A stretch of 17,454 nucleotides of DNA from a bacterium (lineage in GTDB: Bacteria; Verrucomicrobiota; Verrucomicrobiia; Chthoniobacterales; Terrimicrobiaceae), in NCBI GenBank assembly GCA_009920585.1, contig RFZT01000018.1:1-17454 (forward strand), in the 5' to 3' direction. Position 1 is the stretch's first letter, and the number at the start of each line of letters is the position of its first letter. Shown piece after piece: positions 1-7,273 of this stretch. The position numbers and the translations under genes were made by a program. The notes under the pieces were generated by a model, which ran no database searches, was not told where the DNA came from, and saw only the letters and a program-made list of their open reading frames with translations.

Positions 1-3
1 TTA

Positions 4-30
4 ACCACGGAGGACACGGAGAGCACGGAG
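4..30. repeat. Short tandem repeat of a 9-bp unit (core CACGGAG)
   Basis: Three consecutive 9-bp units at 4-12, 13-21 and 22-30 all end in CACGGAG, and a degraded continuation follows. The array lies just downstream of the sulfatase stop codon and may continue outside the window. Similar accacggaggacacggag-like arrays are, from memory, common between genes in Verrucomicrobia and Planctomycetes. The function is unknown. It is not a coding sequence, although an open frame runs through it. Confidence 0.6.
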
Positions 31-79
31 CGAGAGAAGAGGTTTTGCATGGTGTTTTTTTTGAGAGCTATGGGACTTG

Positions 80-1495
80 TTACTTAGGAACTTTTTCTTT
101 TTTTGATGGTTTCTGAGAGACGGGCTTGCGTGGCAGGATGATGCCGCGTTGAACGAGCTCATCGGCGTGCATGTCGGCGAGGGGGCCGCACCGGGCGAGC
201 CAGGCGTCGCATTCGGCTCGGAGTTCGGCGAGCTTGGCGGCGTGGGCCGGGTCGCCGGCAAGGTCTTTCACTTCCCAAGGGTCGCTCTGCGTGTCGTAGA
301 GTTGTTCCTTTGGTCGGTTAGGGTCGAAGTAGAGCGCCTGAATGGGCGTCAGCTTGCCTTCGGCCTGCACGCGGCGGAGCTCGTGCATTGTCTGACCGGC
401 TTCTTGGTAGGCCACCTCGCCGGCCTCGTTGACGCCGGGACCGAGGTTACGGACATAGCGGTAGCGCGCGTCGCGGACCGAGCGGACCTTATCGAAGCTC
501 TCGTCCATGAAATCGCGGAAGCTGTAGACATATTTCGTAGGCTGCGCGGCCTTGGGCAGGAAGCAATGACCGTCAAATTCCGGCGGGACCGGCACACCGG
601 CGAGCGTCAGGAAAGTCGGCGCGAAGTCGATCCAACTGGCGAAGTCCTCGCGGACGGTGCCTGGGGGTAATTGGTCGGGCCAGCGAATAATGAGCGGGAC
701 GCGCGTGCCGGTATCCTTCGGCGAACGCTTAAAGCGTGGCATGCCGCGCCCGTGGTCGCCGGTGAAGATCACGATGGTGTTTTTCTCGAGGTCGTGCGCC
801 TTCAGCCAGTCGAGCACGCGGCCGAGGGTGTAGTCGACGGCCGTGACGAGTTCGTGATAGTGGGCGACCTCGCGGCGGACGGACGGGGTGTCCGGGTAGA
901 AGGGCGGGAGTTCGACCTTGGCCGGATCGCGGCGATCGGAGGGCTTGAGCGCCGTGGTGTTCTTGGCGTGCTCCTCGTCAGAGGCGCGGACCTGGCTCTC
1001 GTGACTGACAGTGTCGTTGATGTAGGCGAAGAAGGGTTCCTTCGGCTTGGCTGTCAGCTTGCCGAGAGGCTGCAGGGAGTAGTTGACCCAAAGATTCTTG
1101 TCGTCGGCCAGTTTCTTTTCGGACACGCCCTGGAAGTCCGTCTTGCCGGGCCACATGACATGGTATCCAGAGGCGCGGAGTTTCTCGGTGAACGGACGGG
1201 GCGGTTTAACGACAATCGATCGCATGTTTTGGGCGCCGTATTTCAGCGGATACTGCCCGGTGATCATTCCGCTGCGGGAGGGAGCGCAGACGCCGCAGTG
1301 GGTGAAAGCGCGGGTGAACAGCGCCCCTTCCTTGGAGAGGCGGTCCATATTCGGCGTGATCGCGTCCTTGCAGCCGTAGGCGCCAGTGTCTGGCCCCATG
1401 TCTTCAGCGACGACAAGCACGATGTTCGGGCGACGATCGGCGGCCACCGCCGAGGCTAAGAGTGTGAAGAGGAGTGCGGCAAGAAGGGGTTTCAC
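80..1495 (-). CDS. Secreted formylglycine-dependent sulfatase (arylsulfatase family S1)
   Basis: Predicted to hydrolyse sulfate esters, most likely on a polysaccharide, outside the cytoplasm. From the chosen GTG at 1495 the product is 471 residues. Residues 1-19 form a signal peptide ending in ASAVAA, followed by the typical sulfatase opening RPNIVLVVAEDMG. The sulfatase signature CAPSR is at residues 70-74, and Cys70 would be converted to formylglycine. TGDHG at 245-249 fits the C-terminal metal-binding motif, followed by the usual DTGTRVPLIIRWP block. The open frame extends upstream to 1636, but that part lies inside the GH43 gene in another frame and would bury the signal peptide, so GTG 1495 is preferred. 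It starts 10 bp after the GH43 stop and is surely co-transcribed. The C-terminus is a lysine-rich tail. No formylglycine-generating enzyme is seen in the window. Substrate is unknown. Confidence 0.93.
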   Translation of the reverse strand: MKPLLAALLFTLLASAVAADRRPNIVLVVAEDMGPDTGAYGCKDAITPNMDRLSKEGALFTRAFTHCGVCAPSRSGMITGQYPLKYGAQNMRSIVVKPPRPFTEKLRASGYHVMWPGKTDFQGVSEKKLADDKNLWVNYSLQPLGKLTAKPKEPFFAYINDTVSHESQVRASDEEHAKNTTALKPSDRRDPAKVELPPFYPDTPSVRREVAHYHELVTAVDYTLGRVLDWLKAHDLEKNTIVIFTGDHGRGMPRFKRSPKDTGTRVPLIIRWPDQLPPGTVREDFASWIDFAPTFLTLAGVPVPPEFDGHCFLPKAAQPTKYVYSFRDFMDESFDKVRSVRDARYRYVRNLGPGVNEAGEVAYQEAGQTMHELRRVQAEGKLTPIQALYFDPNRPKEQLYDTQSDPWEVKDLAGDPAHAAKLAELRAECDAWLARCGPLADMHADELVQRGIILPRKPVSQKPSKKEKVPK

Positions 1496-1505
1496 TCGGA
1501 CTTTG

Positions 1506-2459
1506 CTACTGCGCACTTGGTTTCCCCAAATCCACGGCAGGCACGCCTTCCTTGGTGGGCTCCACCATTTTGATGGTGCCATCCGAGTTGAAGTTGAGAC
1601 GATCAAGACACACGCTGCGGTTGTTCTTTCCCCCACCCGGCAATGCGCCGTTGTGGTAGAAAATATACCAGTCCCCTTTGATATTGATAATAGAGTGGTG
1701 ATTCGTCCAGATGCCCACCGACTTCAGGATTACCCCTTGGTATTTGAAGGGCCCGTAGGGTGAGTTCGATGTCGCATAGGCAATGGCACTCGGCCTGTAG
1801 TCCTTGTTCATGTTGCCCGTGGAATAGGACAGGTAGTAGGTGCCGTTGATCTTGTTCATCCATGAGCCTTCAAAGAAGAAATCCAGCCCCTCGATGCGCC
1901 TGGGCTCTTCGGCGAACTCTTTCATGTTGGGCTTCAGGCGCGCGACCCACGGCGAATCGGTCTGCCCTCCTTTTAATCCGCCGAAATACATGTAAGCCGC
2001 ACCGTCATCATCGATGAAGACGCAGGGGTCGATCGAAAAGCTTCCTTCGATCGGTTTTGCCTCGGGCTTGAACGGACCGGCAGGCGAGGTGCTTGTCGCC
2101 ACACCAATCCGGAAATCGCCGGCTTTGTCCTTAGCCGGAAAATAGAAAAAATAGGTTCCGTCTTTGTAAGCGCAATCAGGAGCCCACATGTAGCTTTTCG
2201 CCCAGGGCACATCCTTCACATCCAAGGCGGCTCCGTGATCCGTCCAGTCCACGAGGTTCGTTGACGAGAAGACATGGTAATCCACCATGTTGAACCCTTG
2301 GGCCTTATCCTGATCGTGGGAAGGATAGATGAACACCTTCCCCTCGTAGAGATGGGCCGACGGATCTGCCGTGAAAATATTTTTGAGGATCGGGTTGTCC
2401 GCCATGAGGCTCGAGGCGGATGTCACGACGACTGCCAATGAGGTGAGTATTTTATTCAT
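1506..2459 (-). CDS. Secreted glycoside hydrolase family 43-like protein (second of tandem pair)
   Basis: Probable exo-acting arabinofuranosidase or xylosidase with a five-bladed beta-propeller fold, exported by an N-terminal signal peptide (about residues 1-20, ending SSLMA). The length of 317 residues is that of a bare GH43 catalytic domain with no carbohydrate-binding module. The expected three acidic residues are visible: Asp32 in TADPSAH (base), Asp144 in SIDPCVFIDDDG (pKa modulator) and Glu197 in FFEGSW (acid). NHHS at 253-256 fits the metal-coordinating histidine region. The ATG at 2459 has no clear Shine-Dalgarno sequence. The protein resembles the neighbouring GH43 at 2631-3590 along its whole length, so the pair probably arose by tandem duplication. 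The sulfatase gene follows after 10 bp. Exact linkage specificity cannot be read from the sequence. Confidence 0.9.
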   Translation of the reverse strand: MNKILTSLAVVVTSASSLMADNPILKNIFTADPSAHLYEGKVFIYPSHDQDKAQGFNMVDYHVFSSTNLVDWTDHGAALDVKDVPWAKSYMWAPDCAYKDGTYFFYFPAKDKAGDFRIGVATSTSPAGPFKPEAKPIEGSFSIDPCVFIDDDGAAYMYFGGLKGGQTDSPWVARLKPNMKEFAEEPRRIEGLDFFFEGSWMNKINGTYYLSYSTGNMNKDYRPSAIAYATSNSPYGPFKYQGVILKSVGIWTNHHSIINIKGDWYIFYHNGALPGGGKNNRSVCLDRLNFNSDGTIKMVEPTKEGVPAVDLGKPSAQ

Positions 2460-2483
2460 TCGATGGATCTGGGGATTGATGAG

Positions 2484-2610
2484 TTTTGACAGAATTAACC
2501 GAATTACCAGAAGGTTTTACAAAGCACTCGATGCCACTGAAATTCCCCTCGTTTTTAGCCACATGGCACTTCAGTTCAATTCTATTCATTTTGTTCATTC
2601 TGTCTAAAAT
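2484..2610. repeat. Intergenic element with 9-bp-periodic inverted ends
   Basis: The left end (2488-2514) reads GACAGAATT AACCGAATT ACCAGAAGG, three 9-bp units. The right end, read on the minus strand from about 2604 inward, gives GACAGAATG AACAAAATG AATAGAATT, again 9-bp units of the same family. Both ends are preceded by TTTT or TTTTA, so the ends are inverted relative to each other and enclose about 60 bp of unrelated sequence. This resembles a MITE-like or palindromic intergenic repeat. It sits between the two GH43 genes and could affect readthrough between them. No transposase is nearby. Confidence 0.55.
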
Positions 2611-2630
2611 CCGTTTTCGGGTTCATTGCA

Positions 2631-3590
2631 CTATTGCTTGGGTTCTTGAATTTCGCTTTCCCCGCCGACGCTCTTACCCAGCGTGAACGCAACCGGTTTG
2701 ATGGTGCCATCCTCGTTGAATTCCATCTTGTCAAAACAGACGGAGCGACGGTGGAATTTTCCATTATTCACCTCACTGCCGAGATGATAAAAAAGATACC
2801 ACTGCCCGTGAAACTCGATCGCCGAGGTGTGGGCGGGAGCGCCTGTCACATCGCCCGTGACAGCACCTTGGAAAGTCGCATAGGGATTGGTCGGAAGGGG
2901 CGAATCGGCCATGAAATAGACCGTCTTTTTGTCTTTGCGCGCCATGAAGTAATACTTGCCATTCCGTTTGAAGACCGTGACCGCCTCATTCACTTCCTCC
3001 TCGGAAAGCCTCTGCCACGGGCCGTCCAACTCGATCATATTCGGCTTCAGCCGCGCCCCCATGACATGCGACCCCTTGGCACCGATATCGACCTTGTGGT
3101 CGTTCCCGTAGATATACGCCTGCCCGTCGTCATCGACGAACACGCACGGATCGAAAATCGTGCAGATCTTATCCGTTACCGCTTCGCTCCAGGGTCCAAC
3201 GGGGGTTTGGCTTTTGGCAACGCCGACATGGGTTTTGTCATAGGGAAAATAGAGATAATACCATCCGTCCTTGTAAGCGGCATCCGGCGCGTTCATCTGC
3301 CCCGACGCCCACGAATACTCCCGAGGCTTCAGAACTACGCCGTGGTTGATCCATGTTTTGAGATCGGAAGATTCCAGCACGATGTAGTCCTGCATGTCCT
3401 TGAAGTTCTTCGCATCAGGCTGGTCGTGCGAGCAATAGACATAGACCTTGCCGTCAAACACCTCAGCGGCGGGATCGGCGGTATAAAGAAATCCGGGATC
3501 GCCCACTTTCAGGATCGGATTGCTTGGTTGGTCTGACGCAATCGCACATGTGCCGATACACAGAGAGAGGAATGCCATTCTCATGTTCAT
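2631..3590 (-). CDS. Secreted glycoside hydrolase family 43-like protein (first of tandem pair)
   Basis: Predicted arabinofuranosidase or xylosidase-type glycosidase, 319 residues, with signal peptide at about residues 1-19 (MNMRMAFLSLCIGTCAIAS). The acidic residues expected of the family are Asp39 in TADPAAEV, Asp147 in IFDPCVFVDDDG and Glu202 in VNEAVTVF, each followed by the hydrophobic beta-strand pattern of a five-bladed propeller. The ATG at 3590 is used; an ATG two codons further on (3584) is an equally good signal-peptide start, and neither has a Shine-Dalgarno sequence. The gene begins 31 bp after the stop of the Fur-family regulator, so it may be co-transcribed with it. The second GH43 follows after 171 bp that contain a repeat element. 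The general acid context differs from the paralogue (NEAV instead of FEGS), suggesting different substrate preference. Confidence 0.9.
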   Translation of the reverse strand: MNMRMAFLSLCIGTCAIASDQPSNPILKVGDPGFLYTADPAAEVFDGKVYVYCSHDQPDAKNFKDMQDYIVLESSDLKTWINHGVVLKPREYSWASGQMNAPDAAYKDGWYYLYFPYDKTHVGVAKSQTPVGPWSEAVTDKICTIFDPCVFVDDDGQAYIYGNDHKVDIGAKGSHVMGARLKPNMIELDGPWQRLSEEEVNEAVTVFKRNGKYYFMARKDKKTVYFMADSPLPTNPYATFQGAVTGDVTGAPAHTSAIEFHGQWYLFYHLGSEVNNGKFHRRSVCFDKMEFNEDGTIKPVAFTLGKSVGGESEIQEPKQ

Positions 3591-3621
3591 GATGTTTTTA
3601 GTTCACAAGCCGTTTTCGGGT

Positions 3622-4104
3622 TTAGTCTTTATCGCAAGGGCGGCGTGCGCAGGTGCCTTTGGCCTTGAATTCGTCACAATGGGCTTCGATCGTCACCATT
3701 TTGTTGGCTGGAGAAAATCCGAGTCGCTTGGAGATGCAATTCTCAAGAAGTTCCATGTTGGGGTCTTCGAATTCGATGATCTTTTTGCAGTCCACACAGA
3801 CCAAGTGGTTGTGAGTCGGGTGCTCGAGGAAGTTGGGATCGTAGATTTTTGTCTCGCCGCCCAGGTCGAGTTCGCGCAGGAGTCCGCTTTCCACCAAGAT
3901 CGGAAGGGTGCGATAGACCGTAGCGCGGGAAACCGATTTGTCGATGGCTCTCGACATCATCAAGAGTTCCTCTGCCGTGTAGTGTTCATGAGTGCCGAAA
4001 GCAGCCTCAATGATGGCATCGCGTTGAGAGGTCTTGCGAAAACCTTTTTCCGCTAAAAACTCATGGAGAGTCTTGCGTACACTTTCACGGGAAGCTGTTG
4101 CCAT
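3622..4104 (-). CDS. Fur-family metal-dependent transcriptional regulator
   Basis: DNA-binding repressor of the Fur/Zur/PerR superfamily, 160 residues from the ATG at 4104. The N-terminal winged helix has the recognition helix around residues 57-76 (SVSRATVYRTLPILVES). The dimerisation and metal domain carries THNHLVCVDCKKIIEFED (98-114), with Cys103 and Cys106 forming the structural CXXC pair. A second cysteine pair, Cys152 and Cys157, has CX4C spacing instead of the usual CXXC. A GTG at 4116 would add four residues; ATG is preferred but neither has a Shine-Dalgarno sequence. The subclass (iron, zinc, manganese or peroxide) cannot be fixed from sequence. It precedes the GH43 genes by 31 bp, which is an unusual partner, and an SRP RNA gene lies just upstream on the same strand. 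It is a candidate regulator of the metal ABC operon at 10640-13568. Confidence 0.92.
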   Translation of the reverse strand: MATASRESVRKTLHEFLAEKGFRKTSQRDAIIEAAFGTHEHYTAEELLMMSRAIDKSVSRATVYRTLPILVESGLLRELDLGGETKIYDPNFLEHPTHNHLVCVDCKKIIEFEDPNMELLENCISKRLGFSPANKMVTIEAHCDEFKAKGTCARRPCDKD

Positions 4105-4154
4105 TGATGCCGTCACAATATCGCTCGGCAGGGGTGAGTCAAGGCGGGGGAAGT

Positions 4155-4244
4155 GTCAGAGGACTACGGCAAAGAGGAGCAGACTACCGTTGCTGCATTC
4201 CTGCCCTGGCGGGGTTCGCCTGTCCGCAGTCCATAGCCTCTGAC
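4155..4244 (-). ncRNA. ffs: Signal recognition particle RNA, bacterial small (4.5S) type
   Basis: The RNA scaffold of the signal recognition particle, which binds Ffh and directs nascent membrane and secreted proteins to FtsY. Read on the minus strand from 4244, the ends GTCAGAGG and CCTCTGAC form a perfect 8-bp closing helix (4237-4244 with 4155-4162). CTATGG with CCGTAG and GCGGAC with GTCTGC extend the rod. The apical domain reads GCGAACCCCGCCAGG, then GCA, the GGAA tetraloop (complement at 4198-4201), TGC, AGCAACGG, which is the conserved Ffh-binding helix 8 with its asymmetric and symmetric loops. The length of about 90 nt fits the small bacterial class without an Alu domain. Exact ends are inferred from the closing helix. 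Identified by motif and pairing, not by a covariance-model search. Confidence 0.9.
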
Positions 4245-4249
4245 GCTTT

Positions 4250-4280
4250 CAACTTAGTTCCCAAAGCATTTCGAAGCAAT
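4250..4280 (-). promoter_or_regulatory. Possible promoter of the SRP RNA gene
   Basis: On the minus strand TTGCTT is followed after 17 nt by TAAGTT, and the proposed 5' end of the SRP RNA lies 6-7 nt further on. Spacing is right for a sigma-70-type promoter, but the -10 match is weak. Confidence 0.35.
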
Positions 4281-4336
4281 ATGGAAATCCCACCAACAAT
4301 CTTGTCTGTGCGATTCATCCATGCACAATCCGGCCC

Positions 4337-5377
4337 ATGTCATCCATAAATCAAGAATCCATTCGTGAAGCATTGAAGGTCGTGAAGTATCCGGGCTTCT
4401 CCCGTGATATCGTCTCATTCGGTCTCGTGCGGGAAATCTCCATCAACGGCAGTGATGTTGATGTGCAGCTTGTGATTTCGACGACGGAGAACGCGATTGC
4501 AAAAACGATTCGTGACGAGGCGACTCAAGCACTCAAGGGTTTGGTGGGTTCAGGTCGGTTGAATGTGAAGGTGGATGTCCAAGCTCCTGCTGCGCCGACG
4601 GGAAGTGTCGGCCCGGCTCGAATTGAGGGTGTTCGCCATATCATTGCTGTGGGTAGCGGAAAAGGCGGGGTTGGGAAGTCCACCGTGGCCGCCAATCTCG
4701 CGTTAGCTCTTGCGCAATCCGGCGCACGAACAGGTTTGTGCGATTGCGATATCTACGGACCGAGCGTGGCGATCATGTTCGGTGGAAGTGAGCGTCCGAC
4801 AGCGGATGATGAGAATCGCATCATTCCGATCGAGCGATATGGGGTTTCATTGATGTCGATGGGATTTTTGCTCGATGAGGGTTCTCCTGCCGTTCTTCGC
4901 GGTCCGATGGTGACCCGCTACACGCAGCAATTTCTGCGTCAGGTGGCCTGGGGCGATCTCGATTACCTCATTCTCGACCTGCCTCCCGGCACTGGAGACA
5001 TCCAGTTGACGATTGTGCAGACCGTGGCCCTGTCTGGAGCTGTGATCGTGACGACACCACAAGAAGTCGCACTCATCGATGCACGTAAGGCCTCCGCGAT
5101 GTTCGCAAAAACGAATGTTCCGGTGCTCGGAATCGTCGAGAACATGAGCTACTTCCTGTGTCCCGGCGACGGCAAGCGCTACGATATTTTTGGCACAGGC
5201 GGCGGTGCAAGGGAGGCTGCTAGGTTGGAGGTTCCGTTGCTCGGCGAGGTGCCTATCGAGCCACTCGTTCGCGAAGCGGGAGATACTGGACGACCTGCTG
5301 TAGCGGCGCATCCCGAAAGCGCGGCGGCCGGCGTCTTTGAATCCATCGCTCAAAAAGTCCGTCAGGTTTTGCCTTAA
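4337..5377 (+). CDS. mrp: Mrp/ApbC/NBP35-family P-loop ATPase, iron-sulfur cluster carrier
   Basis: Cytosolic ATPase thought to assemble and deliver Fe-S clusters to apoproteins. The 346 residues have the standard two-part layout: a MIP18/DUF59 domain at about 5-85 and a ParA/MinD-like nucleotide-binding domain from about 98. The deviant Walker A motif GKGGVGKS is at 108-115, with DCDIYGPS at 136-143 and the LDLPPGTGD block at 213-221. ENMSYF at 269-273 leads into the usual CXXC cluster-binding motif, but here it reads CPGDG, so only Cys275 is kept and Asp278 stands where the second cysteine is normally found. The codons are tgt ccc ggc gac ggc, so this is not a reading-frame artefact. The ATG at 4337 starts at MSSINQESIREAL, the normal N-terminus. 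The gene is monocistronic and convergent with the TPR gene, 18 bp apart. Confidence 0.95.
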   Translation: MSSINQESIREALKVVKYPGFSRDIVSFGLVREISINGSDVDVQLVISTTENAIAKTIRDEATQALKGLVGSGRLNVKVDVQAPAAPTGSVGPARIEGVRHIIAVGSGKGGVGKSTVAANLALALAQSGARTGLCDCDIYGPSVAIMFGGSERPTADDENRIIPIERYGVSLMSMGFLLDEGSPAVLRGPMVTRYTQQFLRQVAWGDLDYLILDLPPGTGDIQLTIVQTVALSGAVIVTTPQEVALIDARKASAMFAKTNVPVLGIVENMSYFLCPGDGKRYDIFGTGGGAREAARLEVPLLGEVPIEPLVREAGDTGRPAVAAHPESAAAGVFESIAQKVRQVLP

Positions 5378-5392
5378 CGAAAAAGTTTCGTT
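5376..5392. terminator. Small hairpin in the mrp/TPR convergent gap
   Basis: AACGAAA and TTTCGTT form a 7-bp inverted repeat with a 3-nt loop, spanning the stop codon region of mrp and most of the 18-bp gap to the convergent gene. It is AT-rich and has no separate U-tract, so termination is only plausible. Confidence 0.3.
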
Positions 5393-5395
5393 CGC

Positions 5396-7144
5396 TCAGG
5401 GTCGTGCGGTGGTTTTATCGGTTGGTTGGCGCGCGACCTTGGATGCGTTGCGGTCGATCTTTTCTGCGAGGGAGGCGTTGTGCGTCTCAAGTTGGAGGGC
5501 CTTCTGCCAGTAGTGGAGAGCATCCGCTGTTCTTCCTAGCTTCTCGTGGGCATCACCGATGTGCTCAAAAATCACGGGATCCGGATTTTTCATCGCTTCG
5601 GCGGCGCGCATGAGTTCCGCGAGAGCTTTTGAAAATTTCCCTTGGCAAAGCCAAACCCATCCGAGGCTATCCATGTAGGCGCCATTGGAGGGATCGAGCT
5701 GGACTGCTTGCATGATGAGGCGCTCGGCCTCGTCGAGGTTCTCGTTACGTTCGGCCCACATGTAGCCAAGATAGTTGCATGCCTCCGCGGAATTCAGGGG
5801 GTCCAAAGCGATCGCTTTCTTAAGCAACTCGGCCGCCTTGACGTGATCGCCAGCCTTTTCCGCGGCGCTTCCGTAGCTGATATAAAAAGCCGCATCGAGA
5901 ATTTCTGGGCTGGAGATAGAGGCTTCGACCAGCGTCCTTTCAAATGCGAGAAGCGCGGCTGGGTGGTCCTGCTTTTGGCTTAATGCGACGGCACGCAGAA
6001 GGGTGAAGCCGAGCATGAAGGGGAATTTTTTTTCGCCTTCTATGGCGAATTGGAGTGCGGTTTCATATTCTCCAGCACGAAATGCCGTGTGAATGATTTC
6101 CTCCTGTCGACGTGGATCGATGGGAGCAAGAAGGAGCGCTTGTCTCATGTTGCTCATGGCGGCAACCGGATTCCCTTGCTCCAGATCAATGCGGGCGAGT
6201 TGGTCGTAGGCAGCGAGGTAAAGCGGATTTTGTTTGATAATCTCTTCGAGGATTCTTGCAGCTTCATCACTGTCTCCCTCCTGAATCAGGCAGTCGGCGA
6301 GCTTTTCTCGTATCCCAGGCAAATTGCCATTAGCGGCCAGCGCTTTGCGGTAAAGAACCTTTGCCTCCTCGTTGCGCTTGCAAAGCGTGTAGTAGTCAGC
6401 CGTTTTTGCGATGGCTTCAGGTTCCTCGCCAGTGAGCTTGGCGGCTTTGTCCACGAGAGAGGCGATCCGATCGAGTACGGCCTCATTCGATTTCCCATTC
6501 GCCCGAGTGGAGTCGCGGATGCGAATATCGGCGATACCAAGCCAATAGAGGTAATCTTTGCTGTCACTGCGGGATGCTTTCTGGATGAGGTTTTCGATCT
6601 TTTGGTTCTGTCCGGTGGAGCGGTAAATCTCCCAGAGAGTTTCGTAAATAGTGGGGTCGTTCGGGTTTCGCTCGAGGGCTTGTAGGGCAAACTTTTCGGC
6701 TAGCGCGGGTTTCTGAAGTTGGCGGAGGTAAATCCCAGCAAGAGCATGCGTGGGGGCATCTTCATGCGGGGCGGCTTTTGTCGCATCTTTCAGCACGGAT
6801 AAGGCCTCGGCGGTGTCTCCCCCTCGGAGGAGGTGTTGCGCGACTTCGACGGACAAGGCCGTGAATCCGGGATCCCAGTTTAAAACCTCCCGCTTGCTTG
6901 CCAGAGCCTTTTCCGGACCATCGGTTTCTTCGTCCAGGAGAGCCTGCAAATAGTAGGCTTGAGCTCGCGCCATTTTCTCAGATCCCTCAGAAATTTGAAG
7001 TGGCTTTGGGTAGGAAAATTCCTCGGGAATCGTCCAGTCGTTTTCCGTAGCAAGGGCGGTCCAAGGGGTGATGGCGGAGCACAAAATCCCCGCAAGGGAG
7101 GCCCATACTCTCACCGGATACCGCAATCCCGCTGCGTGGTTCAT
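5396..7144 (-). CDS. Exported tetratricopeptide repeat (TPR) protein
   Basis: A 582-residue protein made almost wholly of TPR-like helical pairs. The start at ATG 7144 is chosen because MNHAAGLRYPVRVWASLAG opens a plausible signal peptide (hydrophobic stretch about 14-32, ending TALA). An upstream ATG at 7180 would add 12 residues before it. Recognisable repeats occur around residues 77-125, 135-195, 255-345 and 430-555. The last block (NYLGYMWAERNENLDEAERL, SLGWVWLCQGKFSKALAELM, FEHIGDAHEKLGRTADALHY) matches the C-terminal pattern of a widespread bacterial TPR family often found in the envelope. The role is probably protein-protein scaffolding; no enzymatic domain is visible. It is divergent from recQ and convergent with mrp, so it is transcribed alone. 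Confidence 0.88.
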   Translation of the reverse strand: MNHAAGLRYPVRVWASLAGILCSAITPWTALATENDWTIPEEFSYPKPLQISEGSEKMARAQAYYLQALLDEETDGPEKALASKREVLNWDPGFTALSVEVAQHLLRGGDTAEALSVLKDATKAAPHEDAPTHALAGIYLRQLQKPALAEKFALQALERNPNDPTIYETLWEIYRSTGQNQKIENLIQKASRSDSKDYLYWLGIADIRIRDSTRANGKSNEAVLDRIASLVDKAAKLTGEEPEAIAKTADYYTLCKRNEEAKVLYRKALAANGNLPGIREKLADCLIQEGDSDEAARILEEIIKQNPLYLAAYDQLARIDLEQGNPVAAMSNMRQALLLAPIDPRRQEEIIHTAFRAGEYETALQFAIEGEKKFPFMLGFTLLRAVALSQKQDHPAALLAFERTLVEASISSPEILDAAFYISYGSAAEKAGDHVKAAELLKKAIALDPLNSAEACNYLGYMWAERNENLDEAERLIMQAVQLDPSNGAYMDSLGWVWLCQGKFSKALAELMRAAEAMKNPDPVIFEHIGDAHEKLGRTADALHYWQKALQLETHNASLAEKIDRNASKVARQPTDKTTARP

Positions 7145-7273
7145 TTCCGATAATTTAAACGAAATGCTGCCATTTTCCATAAAATATCATGCAGAGTGAC
7201 GTGGAGATCGACTTTTTTCAGAATGCTCTCGATTCGAGGGCGCTTCTCGGTGACCCTCCTGCCTATCGACAAA

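Noticed and set aside
1..261. Minus-strand open frame of 86 codons covering the left end
   Set aside because: It overlaps the sulfatase 3' end in another frame and runs through the 9-bp repeat, giving low-complexity protein (RALRVLRG).
149..1459. Long plus-strand open frames (173 and 262 codons) opposite the sulfatase
   Set aside because: Antisense shadows of a gene with clear family motifs; their translations show no recognisable domain.
2634..3536. Plus-strand open frame of 300 codons opposite the first GH43 gene
   Set aside because: Antisense shadow; the minus-strand frame has signal peptide and catalytic residues, this one has neither.
2611..3622. 13-mer CCGTTTTCGGGTT found at 2611-2623 and 3610-3622, near both GH43 gene boundaries
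   Set aside because: About two such matches are expected by chance among all pairs in a window of this size, and the distances to the two genes differ.
4034..4349. Short plus-strand frames across the gap between the Fur-family gene and mrp
   Set aside because: They lie over the SRP RNA and its flanks and have no plausible protein character.
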